From: Clavaria fumosa
Taxonomy: Eukaryota; Basidiomycota; Agaricomycetes; Agaricales; Clavariaceae
NCBI GenBank assembly: GCA_951802425.1
Contig: OX637806.1
Location: 248,001 to 312,000 of the forward strand
Reading direction: 5' to 3'
Length of the DNA: 64,000 nt
A program made the position numbers and the translations under genes. The notes under the pieces are model-generated. The model worked only from the letters and a program-made list of their open reading frames with translations. It was not told the DNA's origin and ran no database searches. Shown one piece after another: positions 33,889-43,846 of the stretch (positions within the stretch are counted from its first letter, which is position 1; the number at the start of each line of letters is the position of its first letter).

Positions 33889-35403
33889 ATGATGGAGGCG
33901 TGGACCATGGCGCCGGGTGAGGAATTACTGGAGCGGGGGCAGGACAGTGAATGCGCGGAGTGGGTGCAGATGTATGGGGGTGATGCGGTGCGTGGTGTTT
34001 CTTTCTTTCTTTTTCACTTTGCACTGACAAGTTTTCAGGATGATTTCCTTGTGGGCTACGTTGCTGCAATCGACGATGATGTGGAGGTGGACGAAGGACT
34101 CGTCCTCGTCGTGCGAAGGCTCAAAAAGTGGCGAAGGCTCCGCGGGGACGAATGGACCGCTGAGCGGACAAGGAAACAGGAGGAGGCTGAAGCCGAACAG
34201 GAACGTGCGGACGAGGAGAGGGCGGCCGCCGAGAGAGCCGCAGCGGAGGCGAAGGCGGAGGAGAGGCGGACGGAGGCGACGAGAGCTGCCGAGAAGTGGG
34301 CGCGCCTCATTGTGATCAGTGACAGCGACGACGACGGCGGGGTGGCGGCGGCAACAGCAACAACAACGACAGGGGCGGCGGAGTCCGGCGCAACGGCAGT
34401 GGCGATGACGACGGTATCGCCAGACGCCGCGGAACTGCATGGGGACGAGGTAGCGACTGCGGAGGTGGAGACAGGAAAGGTACGGGTGGCAGCGGCGGAA
34501 GATCGGGACGGTCACCGGACCGTGTGGGGAACCGACAGGGTGACGCCTGTCGGTGTTATCGAAGCGGCAGCCGTGGGGGGGCAGCAGACGGTGGAGGTGC
34601 CCCTCACGTTGGAGGCTCGGGTGGGCGGGCGGATGACGGCGACTCCGGTGTGGGTGGAGATGGCGAGGCGGAAGGCGGCGGAGCGGGGGCGAGGGAGGAG
34701 GAGCAGAGCGGGGGCGGACATAAAGTCCTGGGCTGCGCGGCAGCCTGGAGATAAGGTGAGTGATCTATTAGAATGTGTGAGGGTTTTAGATATCTGATCT
34801 GATGAGTAGGAACACGATCCGGTTTGTGAGGAGTGCGCCCGGAAGCGGCGGGCGTGTTACGGAGTGGAGGGGGTAGCGTGCCGGTGGTGCCGGACCTACA
34901 AGGTGTCGTGTAGTCTGTCGGCTGTACGAGGTAAGTGGTGTTCTTTTTATTTCTTGATGAACCAATTTGAAAGGTGTGTTTCAGGAGTGAAATCGGAGAA
35001 GGTCGCGGTGTCCGGTGCTGGAGGTAAGTCAAGAGAGTACCGGATCTGTATCGGCTAACGTAGCAGTGTAGGTCCGAAGGCGGCGGAAGCGACCGCGAGC
35101 AAAAGGCCGAGGCGAGGTGCAACACAGGTACCGGTTCGCGAGGAGACGACGCCGGAGGAGGAGGAGGAGGAGGATGAAATTGAAGATGACAGCGTGGAGC
35201 TGGTGGAGGAGCCATCAGCGAAGAGGAGGAAGGCGGAGGCGGGTCCTAGCCGGAAGGGAAAGGAGCGGGAGATGGAGCCAGGAGTGTCCGGAAGGGAGGC
35301 GCTGGAGAGAGCGCTTGAGATGATGGAGAGGGGGGCGGATCAGGTGAAGGCTGGGGCGGAGCTTCTCCGGATGCTCCTTCTCGGCGGATCATCTGCTAAA
35401 TAA
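33889..35403 (+). CDS. Antisense Zn2Cys6-like nuclear-type protein of gypsy family A/B, about 435 aa
   Basis: Proposed exons 33889-33987, 34039-34755, 34810-34930, 34985-35023 and 35072-35403; the introns are 48-54 nt, all GT...AG, and the frame stays open through every junction. Order: N-terminal segment; highly charged coiled coil rich in E/A/R (about residues 60-110); acidic and Ala/Thr-rich spacer (SDSDDDGG); cysteine cluster CEECARKRRAC...CRWCRTYKVSC (about 278-306), matching the CX2CX6CX5-12CX2CX6C spacing of fungal Zn2Cys6 factors; E-run; KRRK basic motif; C-terminal helix. The cluster lies in the second half, unlike most Zn2Cys6 factors. No stop interrupts it, while pol of the same element has several. 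DNA binding is inferred from spacing only. Confidence 0.8.
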
Positions 35404-35635
35404 ACAGAATATTTCTTTCTTTTGTCTTTAACTTTATATGTTTTGTTTCTGAGTGGAAAAATAGGTGAGAAGTGTGGGACTGAGGTGTGAGGTGAGGAAC
35501 GTCGGGTATAAAGTGTGGACTTGTCCGAAATTTCAAATTTCAATTTTTTATTTTTTATTTTATTTTATTTTATTTTTGAGCTGGAAAAGCCGATATATGA
35601 GGTAGGAAAAATGGAGTATGATAGTGGAGCAGTGC

Positions 35636-38600
35636 TTAATGGAGCTTCCAGATTCCTTCGGAGCATTTCGAATGGTTATCAGGTGTATCGGAATCGGTTG
35701 CGTCGCTATCGGATTCGTCGGATTGTGCGGTAGCTTTTTCAGGATTGTCCTCGGCATCGGTGACGTTGTTGGATTTGTCGGAATGTGCTCATGATTCATC
35801 GGGCTCGTCCTCGGCTGCGATCGTGTTCTTGGGTTGGTCGTCTACATGTTGTTCCTCGTTTGGATCAATGATAGAGGTGACCGGAATCGATGTTTGCGAT
35901 CGCGGATAGTAGGGAATGATGCGGAAAGCTGCATAGTGGATCTTTGAGATGGCGCCGTCGAGTTCCGAGAGAATATATGCGCTGTATTGAGTTCGGCGGA
36001 CGACGATCATCGGTCCGAAGAATCGCAGTTTTGTTTTCCGATTTAATTCCATTTCAACGGCCGAATTGCGGATCAATACCAATGATCCGGGTTGGAAGTC
36101 GTAATCGATAATAGACTTGCGGTGTGTGTCGATGAACTGCTTGACGGATTGTTTGCGGGCAGCGAGCACTTTGTTGGTGATTGTTGCAAGATCTTCTTCT
36201 CGTTTTTGCAGTTGGCGGGCACGGAGGGCTATCAGTTCCGGAGTGGTCATCGGGGCATCGGCGGTCGGAATTAGATATGTTGCTTCAGATATGTCGAAAG
36301 GAAAAAGCGGTTCGACGCCGTGTGCGATGTAAAACAGAGAGTGACCGGTGGATCGTTGGATTGTGGTTCGTTCTGCCCAAATGACTGAGGGTAAAATGTC
36401 CGGCCATTTCGATTCGTCTCCGTCTGCTGCTTTGATTAACGACTCGCGGACTGATCGGTGGGCACGTTCGATGATGCCGTTAGTGCGAGAATTATATCCG
36501 GAAATACGGATGTGATGGACTCCATACCGCTTCTTGAGGAAATCAAGAGCTTTGATAAATGGGGCACCGTTATCCGTAATGATCTCTTCTACTGCTCCCC
36601 ATCGGCATAGTATGTCTTCAAATATGAAGGTTCCGAGAAGTCGGGCGGTCTCATTTCGTAGCGGTCTTGCTTCTGGATATGTGGATAACGAGCATCGGGC
36701 ATGGACAAGAAGTCGGAAACCGCGGGTTCTGGGTAGGAACATGGTATCTATATGCGCTCGATGAAAAAGACCGGCCGGTGTGGCGACCGTCGGTGGAATG
36801 AAAATCTTCCGGATTTGCCAAGTCTGGCATTGGTGACAAGTTCGGACAAACCATTTTACATCTTGATCCAACACCGGCCACCAGAACCGATTTAGAATAT
36901 GTGTTCGGATAACGTAAACGCCTTTGTGGCCGAGTGAATCGTGTGCCTCTGTGATAATTGCGAGCCATTTGTGGTCCGGAGGCACTACCTGGTGGCATCT
37001 GTTAGGTCGGCGACGCCATAGCTTGTCATCTAGAATGAAGAACTGGGATGCGGAGTGGACTAATCGTCGGAACTGGTTTGCGTCGATGCTGGAAGGACAG
37101 ATCGGGTTTCGAAGGAAAGATTCGATTTTGCGGATCTGTTCTTCCCTTTTCTTTGCTGCATCGGGTCGCGGTATAAGGATGGTGGAAGATTCATTCGGAG
37201 CCGGTGAATCATTGGATGGTACCGTCGAATTGAGTAGCATCGATCCTGTGTAAGCTTTGAAGCGAGAATGGGCGATGCCGGCGAGTGGCGTTTCGGATGG
37301 GTAGGAAGCGTCCGGTGCTCGATTCATGTGTTCCATGGCGAATACATAGCTCTGATCGATCCAGTCTTTGTGATCTTCGGACTCGGTGTCTTCTTCACCA
37401 TCTGTGGCACGTCGGCGTGATAGTCCGTCGGCTCCGGTGTGTTTATCTGCGGGAATATGAACAAGGTCGAAATCGAAGAGTAGTATACCGGCAATCCATC
37501 GATTCATGGCAGCGTTTGGTTGAACGTCCGGATTGTTTAGCATACCCTTAATGAACTTCGCATCCATTTCAACAGTGAATTTCGGAAGGCCGATAAGGTA
37601 AATCCGGTACGACCGAAGTGCGCGGAAGAGTCTGTATAATTCGATTTTTGCTTGAGAGTATCAGGCCTCGCGTTCGTTCCAGGTAATCGAGCCGAATCTG
37701 GATGGGTATCGGATTCCATCTTGTCCGATTTGAAATAGCGCGAAGCCGACGGCGATGTTGGACGAGTCGACGGCCATAATTACAGGCCATCCAGAGCGGT
37801 AATCGATCGGTCGAATGGCGGATGAGTTGACTATTGCGTGTTTGAGTCGATCCATTGAATTTTGCTCTTCTTCTTCGAACCTGAATGGGACGTCCTTATG
37901 AGTTAGGCTGACAAGTGGTCAGGCAAGTATGGCGTAGTTTTTGATGAATATCCGGAGCAGTCCGCAGATGCCTAAAAATGATCGTACATCTGTGAGTGTT
38001 TCGCACGGAGGCCAGTCTCAAATGCGCTGAACATTGGAAGCGTCCGGAACTCGCCCTTCATATGTGCATGTGTGTCCAGTAACGATTGTTTCGGGGGTGC
38101 AAATTGTCGTTTTCTTGCCATTAAAGGTTCCTCCGACTATTTTGACTCGTTGGAGCACCCGGTTGATGTTATTCAAATGCTCCCAAACGAACCGCCGTAT
38201 TTGCGGATTCTCCGGGATCGTCTCGTAAGTGCTGTCCGGAAGCTCGTATCGGGTTTCCGGGCCTTTAATCGCTACATCGTTTACAAATGGGATGGTTACG
38301 TGCGGAATTTCGTCTTGTAGTATATGCGTGACGTCTCCATGCATAATCTGCGTCACATTGGTGTATCCCATCAGGACGCAAGTGAGCCATTTGGCTCTGA
38401 GAGGGGTTTGAAATGTGGTAAGGTCTCGACTTCGCTCGTCAAGAGACTGTTGATCGAAGGAGACAAATAAGTCGAGAGTTCCGTAGCATCTGCGTCCGGC
38501 GAATGATTCCGCAAAAACTTCCATTATCGGGGGAACCGCGGAGTCGCCGATGGTGACTTTGTTTAATGGCTGGAGGTTATGGACAAGTCGGAGAGACTTT

Positions 38601-39172
38601 CTGTCCTTCTTTAACATGCAAAACCACTGGGACTGATAGGAGGAGTTGGACTCTTCATAGACTCCGGCTGCAATCTTGTCCCGGATAACCTTCAGAACTT
38701 CGTCGTAGATGCCGGGAGGAATCGGTATATTTTTGAAGATCCAAGGGACATGTTCGACTGTCGGGATGATAATGGGATCGAAGTATTTTGCGTCAAATCG
38801 TCCTTTTTCGGTCTCCGTCCAAGCGAAGGCATCCTCTTGGGCTTTAATCAGATAGTGAATGAGTTTTTCTTCGTCCAGCCATAAAAATCCGGTGGGGTTT
38901 GCGTTATGCGCATCTTTCCGGTCTTGAGTATATCGGAGACTGGGGGTGAAATCAGGGGGGTGTGTTGGAAGAGTGGGGATATCGGAGAGGGGATTGGGGT
39001 GTTGTCGTCGGACAATCCGAAATTCTTCGGGTAGAGTTGCTTTGATCGGGTTGACACGGTTTGCGACTTTCTTGTATTTCTTTCCAAGGTAAACTGGCAT
39101 AACGATGTCCAGAGACGGTGTATTGGTTTCTGAGTTATTGGGGTACATTATGTGTGTGGTATTGTGGTACAC
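35636..39172 (-). pseudogene. pol: Ty3/gypsy pol (RT, RNase H, integrase), copy B
   Basis: Open pieces are 39172-38018 (RT), 37855-37661 (RNase H start) and 37567-35789 (RNase H end, H2C2 finger, integrase with HID, TDNG and NGIIERAH catalytic residues, C-terminal domain). Most stops between pieces are TGA at codons that copy A shows as CGA: 38015-38017, about 37918 and about 37658. Another TGA at 35786-35788 faces CAA in copy A, implying an ancestral CGA. The RT active site reads FVND, with the first Asp changed. The C-terminal acidic tail runs to TAA at 35636. The reading order and length fit a once-complete enzyme. Confidence 0.93.
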
Positions 39173-39272
39173 CGGTGTGTATCCGGCTCCGGAATGTTGC
39201 GGTGATCCGGGGCTCCAGCTATTAAAAATCCAGATGCGTTTTCTGAAGTTTGAGGTTCTTCCGGATCAGGAT

Positions 39273-41273
39273 TCACTCCTTTGTCGGTACGATGATCCTT
39301 TCTCCAGTGTTCGGATCGTTCAGGATCAGGTCTTGGGCACCATGAGGATGGTCGATAGTTTGGGAGCCGGTAAGCATAAAGAACGGGCGTCCGACGAGGA
39401 CCTCGCAAGGTAGGGTATCGGCGACCTGCATTTGGACATGAAACGTGCATGGACCGATCTGCAAGGGAAAGTTCTTTATCAGTCCGAGCGTCGGGGCGAT
39501 GGTACCGTGTGAGGACTCCATATGAATTACGCGCTTGGAGTGCAGCGGATTACCGAGCTTCTCCCAAATGTCTCTTTGCATTGCCACGATCGAGCTGCCT
39601 TGATCGAGCAAGCACTCTGTGGCGATCCGGCTATCCAATATGCCTTCTACGATGCGGAGCGGAGCGGCTTCGACAGCTACGACAAGATCGGAGGTGTCCG
39701 GGGTTGTAACGTTTGTGTAGAGTGTATCCTGTATGACGGACGCAGTGACCGGAACTTGGTGGGCGGTAACCATATCCTTCATCTTTTTGCGGACGTCGGT
39801 GACCAGAACTTGGCGGGCGGTAACCATATCCTTCATCTTTTTGCAGACGTCTCTGGAAATGGCGAGTAATTCACGGGGTGTCACACGGACCGGAATGTCG
39901 AGTGCATGATCGAAAACTTGTTGAACGGTTACCGGATTTTCTATCGGAGTTTGGTAATGATACTGGACGTCAGATCGTTCGATTCTTTCCGGCTTCGATG
40001 GGCGCGTGACTGGAGGCGAGGTAATGACAACAGCGGGCGGAGGAGGTAACCTAGATGGCTGTGGATCGTTATTCCTGAGTGTGGGCGCTTTCCTTTTTCC
40101 CTTATCTACTTTCTTTGCTACATCGTTTGCAAAGGTGCGGACCATGTTTTCCAACATGGTCGTCTCGTTATCTTCTTCTTCCAATTCGTCTTCCATGTCC
40201 AGGGGGTGAGCAGATGGTCCGATCGGCTGTGCTTCAAATACCGCGGTTGTCGCCGGTTGCGTGTTCTGGGATTGGTAAGTAGCATAGTACTTGTCAAAGC
40301 GCTCGGATAAGTTATTTCCTATGATAGTCCCAGGCAAGTATCGTCTGGAGGGGAGGCAAATCCTGCCTTCGGTGTTCCATATACATTTACCGGACTTGAT
40401 GTATTTGAGGGCCTTCGGACAGGCACTAACAAAATGACCTGGTTCCGAACAGAAATTACACGTCCGGCCTGCAGGGGAATTCGTCGTCCGAGGAGCAGAA
40501 CATTTTGCCTGTTCGAGAGACTGGGCTGATAAAATTGATTCGAGGCGAGCCATTGTGGAGGCGAATGTTGCCAAGGCTGCGGACATATCAAATTCTTCCT
40601 TCTTGATCATTGGTTTTGTCTCTCTCCTGGGGGTTGCGGATGCGAAGCAGATAGGTCCGGAGAATTGATCGGTTGTTACGGAGTGCAGGGACATTGAGGA
40701 GAGTAGAAATTCGGCTGCAGCGTGAACCTCATTCATCGGGTATGGGTCCTCCGGATGGTGATTAGGTAGTATAATCGCGAGCCGGCTCTCGATCCAGCGC
40801 CTAGTATGATCCCCAAATCCGAGGATGTAAAGCCGGTTTCTGTCATTTGTGGACATACGTTGGGAGGTGATCAAGTGCGAAGTGATCCGGAGAAAGTCCC
40901 GGTAATATTCTCCGTGTTCTGCACGTGTGTAAACCCCTTTTTGGGCCAAGTCTGATATGAAACGGTCCAAATCGGCGACAGAAAACAAACGACTGCCATC
41001 GGAGCCTGGATAAAGGCGTCGGACAGCCGCTTTGAAGGTTTCCCAGGTCCATACCGGGTCCGGGGCTGGTGTGAGGGTCTCCCAGAGGAGACATGTGTCT
41101 GTGTCGAGGTAGTGCTTTGCGTACCGAATTAAATCGGCTTCTGGAACGTCTGGATTAATGCCGGTGAGTACGATGTCGATGTCCTCGAAATACCGGTTGA
41201 GATGGGTTGGTACTCCGTCAAAGGCGGGGGCCCCGTGAGTGCCACGGAGCGGATATCTCGGTTGGTTGGCCAT
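39273..41273 (-). CDS. gag: Ty3/gypsy gag-protease, copy B, open over 666 codons
   Basis: It starts MANQPRYPLRGTHG at 41273. The gag domain is followed by a CX2CX4HX4C knuckle (CNFCSEPGHFVSAC, near 40440) and the aspartic protease motif LLDQGS (near 39590-39610). A 54-bp tandem duplication at about 39750-39850 repeats 18 residues (KKMKDMVTA...) that occur once in copy A. The frame is open to 39273, where it ends after VPTKE; copy A continues about 20 codons further, so this end is also a small truncation. Expression would need the 5' LTR promoter at 41663-42569. Confidence 0.9.
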   Translation of the reverse strand: MANQPRYPLRGTHGAPAFDGVPTHLNRYFEDIDIVLTGINPDVPEADLIRYAKHYLDTDTCLLWETLTPAPDPVWTWETFKAAVRRLYPGSDGSRLFSVADLDRFISDLAQKGVYTRAEHGEYYRDFLRITSHLITSQRMSTNDRNRLYILGFGDHTRRWIESRLAIILPNHHPEDPYPMNEVHAAAEFLLSSMSLHSVTTDQFSGPICFASATPRRETKPMIKKEEFDMSAALATFASTMARLESILSAQSLEQAKCSAPRTTNSPAGRTCNFCSEPGHFVSACPKALKYIKSGKCIWNTEGRICLPSRRYLPGTIIGNNLSERFDKYYATYQSQNTQPATTAVFEAQPIGPSAHPLDMEDELEEEDNETTMLENMVRTFANDVAKKVDKGKRKAPTLRNNDPQPSRLPPPPAVVITSPPVTRPSKPERIERSDVQYHYQTPIENPVTVQQVFDHALDIPVRVTPRELLAISRDVCKKMKDMVTARQVLVTDVRKKMKDMVTAHQVPVTASVIQDTLYTNVTTPDTSDLVVAVEAAPLRIVEGILDSRIATECLLDQGSSIVAMQRDIWEKLGNPLHSKRVIHMESSHGTIAPTLGLIKNFPLQIGPCTFHVQMQVADTLPCEVLVGRPFFMLTGSQTIDHPHGAQDLILNDPNTGERIIVPTKE

Positions 41274-41640
41274 TGGTATTGCTGCGTGAGGAAGTTCTTG
41301 TACGGCGTCGAGAGGATTCTGTGGTTCATCAGTTGGAAATTGTATGGTGTTCAGTCCGAGGGGTAGTGGTGTGAGCGGTGAGTGTGGTTCTTCGAAGATC
41401 TGTGGTAATGAGGTAACCGGGGTGGCGAAGCTTGTGTGGTAGTAGACAATGGATGAAATACTGGGAATGTCCGATGGAAGAAAGTGGGAAGTTTCAATTA
41501 CTTCTCCAGGAGGTTCGGAGTGCGGTGATTCTGTGATTCGATCCGGGTTTCGACTTCTCAGACGTTCGGAGCATCGAGGCTGAAAAGCGGAGGAGCCTCT
41601 GGGAATCCTTGAAGGCTGTAGTGAAGACGTTGTTACGACC

Positions 41641-41658
41641 CCCTCGCGGTGGGCTCCA
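41641..41658 (-). other. Primer-binding site, copy B
   Basis: Minus strand TGGAGCCCACCGCGAGGG, starting four bases inside the 5' LTR. It fits a tRNA ending GGGCTCCA (tRNA-Cys is the best guess because of U73). Confidence 0.65.
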
Positions 41659-41662
41659 AAAT

Positions 41663-42569
41663 TGTAGTAGGCTGTACAGGTGTTGGCTGCAAATAGATGT
41701 TCGCGGCCGGGTTCTTCAGGGGGTCTTATTGCACAACGGGTACACTAGACAGAACCTTGGAGGATGTGGAGGTTGAGTGCAAAAGGTTCAGAGAGTGAAA
41801 ATATACGTTGTCCGGAGTATCCGGTATCGGATCCGATAGAGTCCGATGTTTGGATTGAAGGTTCGAGGGGCCGGCGATGACGAAGGCCAGCAGATCAATA
41901 GGTACGACGAAAGGTGAGCTTGCTAAAAATCACAGCACGATGTGGGCATTCAAAAAGCTGGATTTCCATATAGTCCGAAGTGTGCTTAAGTACAGTTCTG
42001 TAAGTACAGCAAATTGGAATGTACGGAAATGTCCGGAAAACATATGGAACAGCGCCATGTCGTGTGAAGGGTTATATGGAGGAGTTATATCACAAGGGAA
42101 TTGAGTAGCTCGGAGGAATGAAATGTCCGATGAGTAGCACATGTCCGGACCGCTCGTAAACTGAAGGAAAGTGGGGCTGGTACAGCAAAGGGGTATTAGG
42201 AATAATGGGCAAAGTACTGCAAAGGGTTTGAAACGTTCAAATGATTGAATGGTTGAAAGGGATCACAATATGAAATTTACAGCATGTTATATGAAATAAA
42301 GGAATGGGAATGGAATAGTGAGTATGTCAAGCACTGACCATGCTGGAGTGATGAAATAAAAAGGCATGGGCGGTGTGTGAGACCTGCGGGCTGTGATCTT
42401 CACAGGGAGTCAGAGACCGGAGAGTCTGATGTCGGATAAGTATCGGTCGTTATCGGACGGTGTCGGATTGTTATCGGATCGTATCGGACGCGATTGCTTT
42501 GGATCCCGAAATATCCGGATGATCGGTATCTGTCATGTTTCTATGTTTAAACCGCATATTATCCTTACA
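41663..42569 (-). repeat. 5' LTR of copy B
   Basis: It holds all six TCGG units intact at 42432, 42443, 42453, 42463, 42474 and 42484, 85-137 bp from its outer edge (start of U3 for gag-pol). TG...CA ends; flanked by ACGG at 42570. Confidence 0.97.
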
Positions 42570-42573
42570 ACGG

Positions 42574-43748
42574 AACCCACGAAGAAGATAGCGTGGGTAT
42601 ACAAGTCGCATCGGGAGACGGAATTGGAGGTGGAATTGGCGGCGGCTAAGCGTGAGTTGGAGGCGTTGCGGTGGGGCAAGAAAGGTGAGCCCTAAATTTT
42701 CTTTATCGATTCGCGGTCTTACTGAACTTGCAGATTCATAGGAAAAGGTAAAGAAGTGGAGGCGGCGCAGGGTGACACGACGAAGGTGTCCACGCCCATC
42801 AACATAGAGGCGGAGAATGTGAAATTGAGGGTGTGGATAGTGAATACCAAGAAGGATTTCTCGGAGCTCGAATGGGAATGGCAAGGCGAGTAGTCATTCT
42901 ATTTTATAGTGTTGCGGGCTAATCTTGTTGTGGACCAGACCAGGAAGTCAAATTGAGGGAGGCGTGAGGTGAGGTGAAGGAGTTGAAAAAGGAAAAAGAG
43001 GGTAAGTCAACAGTCGCGAGTATAAAATGAGCTGATCTTTGTTCGTAGGATGGTTGGTGATGGTGGAGAAGACTCGCAACGAGTTCGAGGAGGTAATAGC
43101 GACGATGAAAAAGGAAGGGACTGGTAAGTCGTGATTTCATCTCGCGACGTTATAAGCTGACATTTGTGTTTATCTAGACCATAAGGTCGAGCTGGAGGAG
43201 GCTGGACGACAATTGGAGGAGGCTGAGGAATCGGAACGAAGTAAGTTCCATAGTCGCGAGTATAACACAAACTAATCTTTGTTTTGTAGGTTTGTTCGTG
43301 ACTGTAGAGAGGATGGAAAAGGAGTTGAAGGTGTCGAGGGAGCAGGAAAAAGGTAAGTCCTCGTGTTTTTTTAATTTTTTTTTGGCAACAAACTGAAGAT
43401 TGGTTTTTAGAGTTGCATGACCAATGTGCGAGTATGGTTGGTGAGCTCCGCGAGGCTCGCTTTCGAGGACGGCGAGGCCTCGAGACGGTCTTCTTCGTGT
43501 ATGAAGACCTTTTGATGAAGTCGCCGGAAGAACTCCCGTCATGGGTAGAGCAATGGGCAGAGCAGGAGCAGCGTCACATGAGGAGGGAGCTGTTGGATAT
43601 TCTGAGGGTGGACAATTGGGGTTTTGAGTTGAAGGCTCCCGAGGCTGGAGAGGAGGAGAAGGGGGAAAAGGAAAAAGTTGCGAGTGTGGAAGGCAGGGAA
43701 GGAGCAGAAGGGTCGCAAAAGGGGAAGGAAAAAGCTTGCGACCAGTAG
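42574..43748 (+). pseudogene. Antisense Zn2Cys6-like coiled-coil gene of family C, 3' part
   Basis: It resumes exon 2 directly after the target duplication (EPTKKIAWVYKSHRETELEVEL). The first intron is 42685-42741, followed by a series of short exons of about 60-150 nt separated by introns of about 55-65 nt, together encoding coiled coil (VKELKKEKE, NEFEEVIATMKKEG, KVELEEAGRQLEEAEESE, MEKELKVSREQEK). The last exon (about 43411-43748) reads LHDQCASMVGELREARFRG and ends in a Lys/Glu-rich tail. A TGA near 42968 lies in one of the small exons. The donor after GGCAAG near 42885 is probably GC, not GT. The gene ends about 100 bp from the pol stop on the other strand. Confidence 0.75.
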
Positions 43749-43846
43749 ATAAAAATTTTCTTGTTGTATTTTTATTGCGTATATATGAATTGCTGTGAAG
43801 TCCGAAGTGAGAAAGTGAAGAAAAAACAAGAAAGAGGCGAGGAAAA

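Larger units (their letters stand above)
32768..42569 (-). mobile_element. Complete Ty3/gypsy element, copy B (9802 bp)
   Basis: Two 907-bp LTRs (32768-33674 and 41663-42569) flank minus-strand gag-protease and pol and the plus-strand antisense gene. The 4-bp target duplication ACGG stands at 32764-32767 and 42570-42573. The uninterrupted target is visible in copy D at about 52970 (CAACTCGCGGAACCCAC), so the insertion into the family C gene is proven inside the window. The LTRs are very similar, so insertion is fairly recent, yet pol already has several TGA stops. Confidence 0.97.

Noticed and set aside
33576..34515. Minus-strand frames of 110-196 codons across the B LTR and antisense exons
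   Set aside because: Shadows of the plus-strand gene and LTR sequence; Cys/Arg-rich readings arise from the complement of GAG/GCG codons.
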